Origin: JBFWUW01 sp050247075
GTDB taxonomy: Bacteria > Planctomycetota > Planctomycetia > Pirellulales > JBFWUW01
Direction: 5' to 3'
Assembly (NCBI GenBank): GCA_050247075.1
Contig: JBFWUW010000118.1
Location: 1-13,711, forward strand
Length of the DNA: 13,711 bases
Shown here: one piece after another, positions 1-7,100 of the stretch
How the letters are laid out: each line of letters starts with the position of its first letter
Numbering within the stretch: the stretch's first letter is position 1
Notes under the pieces: model-generated
What the model was told of the DNA's origin: nothing
What the model saw: the letters and a program-made list of their open reading frames with translations, nothing else
Databases searched by the model: none
Position numbers and translations under genes: made by a program

Positions 1-67
1 GCTGGCCCGCTGACATCATTACGATGCTGGTGGGCAACACTCGGCATATACATGGGAGAATCGGCGG

Positions 68-1045
68 ATGGAATTCTCGGGACGTTCAGGAAAATACCGG
101 CCGTCAAACGGTGCGCAACCGATTGACACCTTCTTGCCGCTCGTGCCGTGGGCGATCGTCGTACTGATGGCCATCTATTTGCTGTTCGACGCGGCCTACA
201 CCGTAGCGCCTTACGAGCAAGCCGTGGTGATGCGGTTTGGCAAGTATCACACAACCGCGTCGCCGGGCTTGCACTTCAAGCTGCCGCTGGCCGACAAGGT
301 GCTCAAGGTCAGCGGTGAAGAGCGCAGCCTGCGGCTGCCGATGGGCAATTTTGAATCGAACCGCCCGGCCGCCACGGAGGACGAAACGCTGATGTTGACC
401 GGCGACCTGAACACCGCCAGCGTGGAATGGACGGTGCAATGGAAAGTCACTGAGGCTTCGCAGTACGTGTTTCGTTTTCCCGACTATGACCGCGACGAGT
501 TCGCCCGCCAACTGGTGACGACCGTCTCCCGCACGGTGATGAACCGCCTGGTGGGAGATTACTCGTTCGACGAGGTCATCGGCGGAAAACGGAGCGTTAT
601 TTCGCATGAGGCCCGCGAGGCCACGCAGCAAATTCTGGATGAGTACCAGTGCGGTATCAACATTTCGGCTTTGCAGATGCAACGGGTGACCCCGCCCGAC
701 CAGGTGAAGCCGGCTTTCGACCGTGTAAACGCGGCGATTCAAGAAAAGCAAAAGCTGGAGAACGAGGCCGAGGCCGAACGCAACCGCATGAGGCCCAAGG
801 CCCTGGCCGCCAAGGACAAGTTGATCCGCGAGGCCCAAGGCTACAGCGACCGCCGCCGGGCCGAGGCTACCGGCGAGATCGACGCCTTGCTGGCCAAGTA
901 CCGTGCCTATCAAAAAGCCCCCGACGTGACCCGGCAGCGGCTCTACCTGGAGGCGATGCAAGAGATTCTGCTCGACGTGGAGCAGAAGACGATCTTGGAT
1001 GCCGACCTGAAGCAGGTTCTGCCGTTGTTGCCGTTGGACAAATAG
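68..1045 (+). CDS. hflK: HflK-like SPFH/band 7 membrane protein
   Basis: 325 aa. A single N-terminal membrane segment lies at about residues 21-41 and is followed directly by an SPFH (prohibitin/band 7) domain. The domain opens with the typical AYTVAPYEQAVVMRFGKY stretch (43-60) and PGLHFKLPL (66-74). Residues 222-280 are rich in Glu, Ala, Lys and Arg and should form the coiled coil through which these proteins oligomerise. In known bacteria HflK and HflC form a cage around the membrane protease FtsH and modulate its degradation of membrane proteins. This copy is shorter than E. coli HflK (about 420 aa) and lacks the long Gly-rich N-terminus. The ATG at 68 has GGAG at 54-57, 10 bases upstream. 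HflC begins 57 bp after its stop on the same strand, so the two are probably co-transcribed. The family is certain. The K assignment rests on being first of the pair and on sequence style. Confidence 0.87.
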   Translation: MEFSGRSGKYRPSNGAQPIDTFLPLVPWAIVVLMAIYLLFDAAYTVAPYEQAVVMRFGKYHTTASPGLHFKLPLADKVLKVSGEERSLRLPMGNFESNRPAATEDETLMLTGDLNTASVEWTVQWKVTEASQYVFRFPDYDRDEFARQLVTTVSRTVMNRLVGDYSFDEVIGGKRSVISHEAREATQQILDEYQCGINISALQMQRVTPPDQVKPAFDRVNAAIQEKQKLENEAEAERNRMRPKALAAKDKLIREAQGYSDRRRAEATGEIDALLAKYRAYQKAPDVTRQRLYLEAMQEILLDVEQKTILDADLKQVLPLLPLDK

Positions 1046-1102
1046 ATCGGCGATGGAATCGCCTTCCCCAAGACATAACACTTCCACCTGGAATTGACTT
1101 CA

Positions 1103-2179
1103 ATGACTCCTCAACGCCGTATGCGAATTGTTTTGGCCAGTATCTTGTTGCTGCTGGTGTTTCCGCTAGGGAAGGCGGTGCTATACACCGTCGATGAGCG
1201 GGAGATGGCCGTCATCTTGCAATTTGGCGAGCCGATCGCGAGCCGCACGGAACCCGGCCTGTATTTCAAGATTCCCTTTGTGCAGCAAGTGCAACGATTG
1301 CCCAAGACGCTGCAGGTTTGGCATGGCTCGCGCGAGCAAGAGCAGCTTGTGGACGTGCCGACCAAGGATGGCAAAAAGATCGAAGTCACGGTGTGGGCCG
1401 TCTGGCGGATCAATGACCCCGTGTTGTTCGTGCAGACCCTGCGCAATCTGCCGAATGCTGAAATGCGCGTGAAGGAATTCGTGCGCAGCCACACCCGCGA
1501 TACGATCACCAGCAACAACCTGATTGAGGTCGTCCGCAGCAGCGACCGCAAGATGACCTACACGCTAGGGCTGCCCGACATGAGCAGTAAGAAGCCGGAC
1601 GAAAACGAGGCCCACGCCTCGCTCATCGCCCAAATGGTTCCGCCCGAAGCGCAAGAGCCGGTCGACCACGGCCGCGTGAAAATCGTCGAGGAGATCATGG
1701 CGGAGTCGCAGAGAGCCTTGGAGGGAAAGAAGCAAGACGATGGCCAAGTCGGAGTAAAAGGCCGCGGCATTGAATTGGTCGATGTCGGTCTGGCGCGAAT
1801 TGAGTTCGTCCCGGAAGTCCGCTCCGCCGCGTTCAAGCGGGCCATTGCCCTGATGGAGGCAATCGCCACCAAGTCGATCAGCGAAGGGGAGCAGCGCAAG
1901 CAAGAGATCATCAATCGCGCCCAAGCCGAAGTGCAAAAGATCGAGGGCGAAGGGAGCCAGGAAGCCAACACGCTGCGCGGCAAGACGGACGCGGAGGTCA
2001 TCGAATCTTATGCGGCGGCCATTCAAGAGACGGGCGAGTTCTACAACTTCATCCGCACGTTGGAAGTCTACAAAACCGCCTTCAAGAAAAACACCAAACT
2101 TATCCTGACAACCGACAGCGAGTTGTTCCGCATGCTCAAGAAGATGGAGCCAGCCACTCCAACAGCGGAAGAAAATTGA
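1103..2179 (+). CDS. hflC: HflC, SPFH/band 7 FtsH-modulating membrane protein
   Basis: 358 aa from the ATG at 1103, which has GGAA 9 bases upstream. A TTG at 1094 would add only three residues and is less likely. One membrane anchor lies at residues 8-28. The SPFH core begins with YTVDEREMAVILQFGEP (28-44) and PGLYFKIPF (51-59). The late core motif GIELVDVGLARIEFVPEV (222-239) is followed by a charged coiled coil (about 255-315). The end, FYNFIRTLEVYKTAF...LILTTDSELF (313-342), is the usual HflC C-terminus. Residues about 152-190 form a hydrophilic insertion between the two halves of the core relative to my recollection of E. coli HflC (334 aa). It is the second gene of the pair with the HflK-like gene, and the partner protein is expected to be FtsH, which is not in this window. 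No independent promoter is evident in the 57-bp gap. Confidence 0.9.
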   Translation: MTPQRRMRIVLASILLLLVFPLGKAVLYTVDEREMAVILQFGEPIASRTEPGLYFKIPFVQQVQRLPKTLQVWHGSREQEQLVDVPTKDGKKIEVTVWAVWRINDPVLFVQTLRNLPNAEMRVKEFVRSHTRDTITSNNLIEVVRSSDRKMTYTLGLPDMSSKKPDENEAHASLIAQMVPPEAQEPVDHGRVKIVEEIMAESQRALEGKKQDDGQVGVKGRGIELVDVGLARIEFVPEVRSAAFKRAIALMEAIATKSISEGEQRKQEIINRAQAEVQKIEGEGSQEANTLRGKTDAEVIESYAAAIQETGEFYNFIRTLEVYKTAFKKNTKLILTTDSELFRMLKKMEPATPTAEEN

Positions 2180-2187
2180 GCAATATC

Positions 2188-2229
2188 CCCATCTTCTTCA
2201 TCCTTCATCCTTCCGCCTTCATCCTTTCT
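2188..2229. repeat. Pyrimidine-rich CATCCTTC-type short repeats between convergent genes
   Basis: The 50-bp gap between the convergent hflC and DUF983 genes is almost purely C and T on the plus strand. It contains CTTCATCC repeated in several slightly varied copies (for example CTTCATCCTTCATCC at 2196-2210 and CTTCATCC at 2218-2225). No hairpin or T-tract typical of an intrinsic terminator is seen. I recall similar tracts downstream of genes in planctomycete genomes, but that is memory, not a search. Confidence 0.5.
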
Positions 2230-2559
2230 CTACTGTGGATCGAAACGCTGGTCCAGGTGCAGCCACATCACGCGCGAGTAGCGAATCAAGAATGGGCAGA
2301 GTAAGGCGATCACCGCCGCGCCGGCCAGCGCGTTCCAGCCCGGTGCCACGCCAAGAAAGAACAAATAGACGCACAGCGGCAACGCGGCCAAAATCGCCAG
2401 GGCATAACTAAAATACATGGCCCCCAGGTAAAACCCCGGCTCGCGGTGTAACGGCAAACCGCAATGCGGGCAGGCCGCGTGCATCCGCAGGCCGCGTTGA
2501 TAGACCCTGCCCACGCCGCAGCGGGGGCAGCGTAGCCGGGCGATGGCGGATAGGCCCAT
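2230..2559 (-). CDS. DUF983 family zinc-ribbon membrane protein
   Basis: 109 aa. The N-terminus has two Cys pairs, RCPRCG (C11, C14) and ACPHCG (C30, C33), forming a likely zinc ribbon. PGFYLGAMYFSYALA (41-55) follows and leads into the first of two hydrophobic helices (about 45-70 and 74-93). The end, RYSRVMWLHLD (93-103), is the classic DUF983 signature. The function of the family is unknown, and members are small inner-membrane proteins. The frame stays open upstream to 2772, but that part lies inside the preceding gene and does not resemble DUF983. The ATG at 2559, with AGGA 11 bases upstream in the 20-bp gap, is therefore taken as the start. The close spacing suggests co-transcription with the DUF1080 gene, although no functional link is obvious. 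Confidence 0.87.
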   Translation of the reverse strand: MGLSAIARLRCPRCGVGRVYQRGLRMHAACPHCGLPLHREPGFYLGAMYFSYALAILAALPLCVYLFFLGVAPGWNALAGAAVIALLCPFLIRYSRVMWLHLDQRFDPQ

Positions 2560-2579
2560 GTTTGGCGGCGTCCTACAAG

Positions 2580-3758
2580 CTATTTCACCGGCGGGCCGAT
2601 GCGCATATTTCTGAACCAGACATGTTCGCTGTGGTTCTGTAGTCCTAAATACCCGCGGACTTGGCGGTTCTTTAATTCGGGGAACTCCGCCTCGCTGGCG
2701 TTGACGATTTGCACGCCGTTGTGCGTGATGCGGTAGGACGTGCCGACGCAGGTGATTTCCAAGGCGTTCCACTCACCGGCCGGTCGGCCGACATGCTCGG
2801 TCGAAGGGGCAATGGCGTAGACGCTGCCGCAAAACTGATACGGCTGAATGTCTTTGTAGCGATCCGATCGGTCGTCCAAGATTTGAATTTCCGTGCCATT
2901 GGGGCCGTCGCCATCGACCTCGCGGCCGCGATGTTTGCCGTTGGCCGGAACATGTACGTACACGCCGGAGTTGCCTCCCTCCTTCACGCGGTATTCCAAC
3001 CGCAGGGTAAAGTCGCCATATTCTTGCTCGCTGCGCAGCCAGGGACCGGGTTTACCGTCGCACAGCAGCAGGCCATCCTCCACCTTCCAACAGGCGGAGG
3101 CATCGGTTTCGGCCCCTTCCCATCCGCTCAGGTCCTTGCCGTTGAACAGCGATATCGCACCAAGCTCGGTGACTTGGATATTCTTGAAGGCAAACTCCCC
3201 ACCCAATTTCACTTCCGATTGAAAGCCGATATAGCCGCTAAGCGGCTCGATGGTGTCGGTCTTCCAGGCGGGCTGTCCGTTGATCTCCAGCGCCAGTTGG
3301 TGCCCAATGGCCGTGAATTTGAAGTGGTTCCACTCGCCAGTCTTGATCAGACCCGTCGATTCCGCGCCCTTCACGCCCACCAGGTTGCCTTCCAGCCCTT
3401 GCTTGAGATTGGCCTGGTAGCGGGTGGGCCAAGGGCGCTTCTTGCGGTCGGCCGGCAACTCGCTGCGGAGGTAGATGCCAGAGTCGTAATCGCTGGCCTT
3501 GGCTGCGCGCCAATCCAATTCCAGGATGAAATCGGCATAGCGATGGTCGGTGCGGACGAAGCCATCCCCCGCCTTCAGCACCAGGTTGCCATCCTCCACG
3601 GCCACGTCGCAATCGGTGACGTGCCAACCAGTAAGATCTGTGCCATTGAACAGCGGCAGTCTGTACGAAGGCAGATCCTCGGCCCGCGCCGACGCGGAGA
3701 GAGCCAACGCCACAATGGCCAGTGCGCGGCACAGCCGCGCGGACGGAAAGAAATGCAT
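2580..3758 (-). CDS. Secreted tandem DUF1080 (3-keto-disaccharide hydrolase) protein
   Basis: 392 aa with a signal peptide: MHFFPSARLCR, then a hydrophobic core and probable cleavage after ASARA (residue 26). Two copies of the DUF1080 beta-sandwich domain (PF06439-type) follow. Copy 1 starts at LPLFNGTDLTGW (34-45) and copy 2 at ISLFNGKDLSGW (202-213). Each shows VEDG-x-L, a YxDF strand (74-77 and 247-250), a SGIYLRS or SGVYVHV strand (93-99 and 264-270), a GEWN motif (141-144 and 328-331) and a closing GYIGFQ or GYLGLQ strand (175-180, 369-374). Family members act on glycosidic linkages of 3-keto sugars or bind glycans, and they are very abundant in Planctomycetota. The substrate here cannot be read from the sequence. 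An upstream in-frame ATG at 3833 (MATHRV...) would bury the signal peptide, so the ATG at 3758 is preferred. Its ribosome binding site is weak (GGAA 10 bases upstream). Confidence 0.88.
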   Translation of the reverse strand: MHFFPSARLCRALAIVALALSASARAEDLPSYRLPLFNGTDLTGWHVTDCDVAVEDGNLVLKAGDGFVRTDHRYADFILELDWRAAKASDYDSGIYLRSELPADRKKRPWPTRYQANLKQGLEGNLVGVKGAESTGLIKTGEWNHFKFTAIGHQLALEINGQPAWKTDTIEPLSGYIGFQSEVKLGGEFAFKNIQVTELGAISLFNGKDLSGWEGAETDASACWKVEDGLLLCDGKPGPWLRSEQEYGDFTLRLEYRVKEGGNSGVYVHVPANGKHRGREVDGDGPNGTEIQILDDRSDRYKDIQPYQFCGSVYAIAPSTEHVGRPAGEWNALEITCVGTSYRITHNGVQIVNASEAEFPELKNRQVRGYLGLQNHSEHVWFRNMRIGPPVK

Positions 3759-4039
3759 GATGTTGGTTCCAGAAGTTGACCGTAACCGCCGAGGAGAATC
3801 CGCCCGCCGTCGGGCTACCCGATGCGTGGCCATTATGTTTGGCGGCGGCGGCCATGACAAGGAACGCTCCAAACTCCGTAGATGGCGATTCCATCGAAGA
3901 TCAAACGCCGCGAGACGACTCAATCCAGTCCCTTCCGCCATGCCGCGGTTGACCCGCTTCGGAAACGCCCACTACAGACATAAACCATTTAGCTGACAGC
4001 ACATAGGCCACCCGCACCAGCAAATGCTAGCACGGCGGG

Positions 4040-4067
4040 TTTTCAATCACCGCCGGGCCGTTATACT
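4040..4067 (+). promoter_or_regulatory. Candidate sigma-70-type promoter of dnaE
   Basis: TTTTCA at 4040-4045 (a 4/6 match to TTGACA) is followed by a 16-base spacer and TATACT at 4062-4067 (5/6 match to TATAAT). Transcription would start near 4074, giving a leader of about 65 bases before the dnaE ATG. The -35 box lies in the loop of the CGGCGG/CCGCCG inverted repeat (4033-4055). Pattern match only. Confidence 0.4.
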
Positions 4068-4129
4068 CCGGTCAGCGGTCGCCAAACCTTCTGTTGTGGC
4101 GTGCCGCGGGGCAAGCCGCCGCTAACTCC

Positions 4130-4135
4130 AGGAGG
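4130..4135 (+). promoter_or_regulatory. Shine-Dalgarno sequence that fixes the dnaE start
   Basis: AGGAGG lies at 4130-4135, just upstream of the ATG at 4140. It selects this start over the in-frame GTG at 4101, which has no comparable site. The conserved polymerase N-terminus (FVHLHCHSHYSLLDG) also begins a few residues after the ATG. Confidence 0.8.
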
Positions 4136-4139
4136 GAAC

Positions 4140-7100
4140 ATGGCCGATCTCCCCTTTGTCCATTTGCATTGCCACAGCCATTACAGCTTGTTGGATGGGG
4201 CCAGCCCGATCCCCAAGTTGATCGCCAAGGCCAAACAGCAGGGAATGAACTCGCTGGCGCTGACCGACCACGGCAATCTCTACGGCGCGCTGGAGTTCTA
4301 CCAAAAGGCCCGCGCCGCCGAGATCAATCCCATCGTCGGCTACGAGGCCTACATTGCGCCGGGCAGCCGCTTTCAAAAAGAGGTCGATGCCTCCGGCGAG
4401 GCTAGTTTTCACCTGACGCTGCTGGCTCAGAACCGCACCGGCTTCAAGAACCTGGTCAAGCTGGCCTCCAGCGCTTACTTAGAAGGCTTTTACCGTAAGC
4501 CTCGGATCGATAAAGAGATTCTCTCGGCCCATAGCGAAGGGCTCGTCTGTCTCAGTGGATGTGTGTCGGGCGAGTTCAGCCGCGCGCTGCTCCGCGGAGG
4601 AAACCCCGAGCTTAGCCTGGAGCAGGCGTGCAACATCGCCGGCTGGTTCCGCGATATTTTTGGCGAACGGTATTTCATCGAGATCCAAAACAACGGGCTG
4701 GAAATCCAGCGGCTGGCATTGGAGGGGGCCGTCGATGTCGCCAAGAAGATGGGCATTCCGCTGGTCGCCACCAGCGACGCCCACTACGTCAATCGCGAGG
4801 ATGCCGAAGCCCAAGACGTATTGTTGTGCATCAACACCGGCAAGTTCCGCCGCGACACCGACCGCATGAAGATGGAGGGGGACCAGTTCTACCTTCGCGG
4901 CCCGCAAGAAATGTACGCCTCGTTTCCCGGCCTGGAGGACGCCGTGAAGCGCAGCCAAGAAATCGCCGACACGGTGGATATCCAGCTCGATCTGAAAAAG
5001 CGGCACTTTCCGACCTTCACCATTCCCGATCAAAAGACGCCCGAGGATTATCTTCGCGAACTCTGCATCGCGGGGCTGAAAGACCGCTACCGCAACCAGC
5101 CCGACTACCTCCAGGACGGAGAACTTTCGCAAGTCGTGCTGGACCGGCTGGAACGTGAACTTTACGTCATCAACAAGCTCGGCTTTCCCAATTACTTCTT
5201 GATTGTTTGGGATTTCGTGCGGTTCGCCCGCGAGCGCGGCATTCAGGCCACGGCCAGAGGGTCGGGCGTCGGCTCGTTGGTGGCCTTTGGCACCTACCTC
5301 AGCCACGTTTGCCCATTGAAGTACGACTTGCTGTTCGAGCGGTTCTTGGACGAGAGCCGCCTGGAAGCCCCCGATATCGACATCGACTTCTGCCAGGAAC
5401 GGCGCGAGGAAGTCATTCAATACGTCAAGGAAAGATACGGCTCGGCCAATGTCGCGCAGATCGGCACGTTCGGCACGCTCAAGGCCCGCGCCGCCATTCG
5501 CGACGTAGGCCGCGCGCTGGGCATACCCATTCCCAAAGTCGATAGCATCGTGGCGATGGTCCCCGACGAGCTCGGCATCTCCCTGGCCGAAGCGCTGGAA
5601 CAAAGCGAGGATCTCAAACGAACCACCGCCCAGGACGCCGAAGTCCGCGAGCTGCTCAGCCTGGCGCAGCGTATCGAGGGGCTGGCCCGCAATGTTGGCA
5701 CGCATGCTGCGGCGGTGGTGATTGCCGACCAACCACTGGTGGAATACGTTCCGCTCTGCCGCGTGAAGGACAAGGAAGAGTCGATCACGCAATGGGCGAT
5801 GGGAGACGTGGAAGCGGCCGGCCTACTGAAGATGGACTTCTTGGGCCTCCGCAATTTGACGATTCTCTCCAAGGCCATCGACCTGATCGAACAGACCCGC
5901 GGCGAGCGGATCGACCCTTACAGCTTTCCCTTGGAGGACAAGGAGACCTTTGCCTTGCTCTGCCGCGGCGAGACCAAGGGCATTTTTCAATTGGAAAGCG
6001 GCGGCATCCGCGATCTTTTGCAGCGGATGAAGCCCGACCACTTCCGCGACATCATCGCCACCAACGCCCTGTACCGCCCTGGCCCGCTGGAAGGGGGCAT
6101 GGTAGACGACTACATCCAGGTCAAGCATGGCCGGCAGCAGGCCGAGTACAAGCACGCGGTGATGCGCGACGTGCTGGGCGAAACGCACGGAGTGATGGTC
6201 TACCAAGAACAGGTCATGCGGATTCTCAACCGCTTGGGCGGCATTGAGCTGCCCAAAGCCTATACCTGCATTAAGGCCATCAGCAAGAAAAAGCTGGAGA
6301 CGATCGCCAAGTTCCGCCAGCAATTCTTGGAAGGCTCCACGGCCCAAGGCCTTAGCAAAAAAGATGCCGAGGAAATGTTCGGCATGATCGAAAAGTTCGC
6401 GGGTTATGGGTTTAATAAGTGCGTTGTGGGCGAATCGGCCATCGTCCACGCGGAGACCGGCGAACGCACGACCGTCGAGGAACTGTTCAAGAACCGGCGG
6501 CCCTGGACCATTCACGCCTTGGATGAACGGGGCAAACTGCGGCCGCGAAATGTCAGCGATGTGGTTTGGAATGGCCGCAAGCGCGTATTGAAGCTGACTA
6601 CCGCGCGCGGGCTAACGCTAACCGCCACCGACAATCACCCATTGCGCACGCTAAAGGGCTGGACATTCTTGGGTGAACTGCGCCCTGGCGATCGAATTGC
6701 CTCTGCGCGGGGATTGCGAGTGGACAGCCCCACGGCTCGTCCCCGTCACGAGCTGATCTTGCTGGCGGGATTGCTATCCGAGGGAAATACTTGCCATCCC
6801 ACTTGCCTGTACTTCTACAACAATTGTCGTGCGCTCGTGGAAGATTTTCGCGAGGCGGCCGAACAGTTCCCCGATAGCGTGGCCCGCTTGTCGGAACGCC
6901 GCGGCGGCCGTTACGAGGTCTGCGTCAGCACCGGACAAGATGCGCGGTTCAAGCCAGGCCAGCGTCCCTGGAATGCCGGCCCCCAAGCCGATAAGGCTTC
7001 GTCGGGCATCGCGGAGGAATTGGTCACGTTGGAAACAAGCCAGCCAGCCCGCAGCGGAGCGTTCCGCTGGGTGCAACAACTTGGCCTGTTGAGCCATAAA

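Larger units (their letters stand above)
3759..4139. other. Divergent intergenic region between DUF1080 and dnaE
   Basis: 381 bp separate the starts of two divergently transcribed genes. The frames that cross it are low-complexity Arg/Pro-rich shadows with no recognisable family. The dnaE-proximal end holds a candidate promoter (4040-4067). A perfect 6-bp inverted repeat, CGGCGG at 4033-4038 and CCGCCG at 4050-4055, flanks its -35 box. I see no tRNA, terminator or obvious small RNA here. A promoter for the minus-strand DUF1080 gene must also lie here but I could not place it. Confidence 0.6.

Noticed and set aside
1..67. Possible end of an upstream gene or promoter before the HflK-like gene
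   Set aside because: Open frames crossing this stretch continue into the hflK-like gene out of phase, and the TATACA at 47-52 lacks a -35 box and would leave no room for a leader.
104..1087. Long minus-strand open frame (327 codons) antisense to the HflK-like gene
   Set aside because: It mirrors the high-GC codon pattern of the SPFH gene and its product is low-complexity Leu/Val/Gly/His-rich with no domain.
2709..3779. 356-codon plus-strand open frame opposite the DUF1080 gene
   Set aside because: It is antisense to a clear two-domain secreted protein, and its product has no recognisable fold.
4033..4055. Intrinsic terminator
   Set aside because: The 6-bp inverted repeat has no following T-run and lies upstream of a start codon in a divergent region, so it fits an operator better than a terminator.
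4479..5792. 437-codon minus-strand frame inside dnaE
   Set aside because: It is a shadow of the polymerase-coding strand. Conserved DnaE motifs are on the plus strand.
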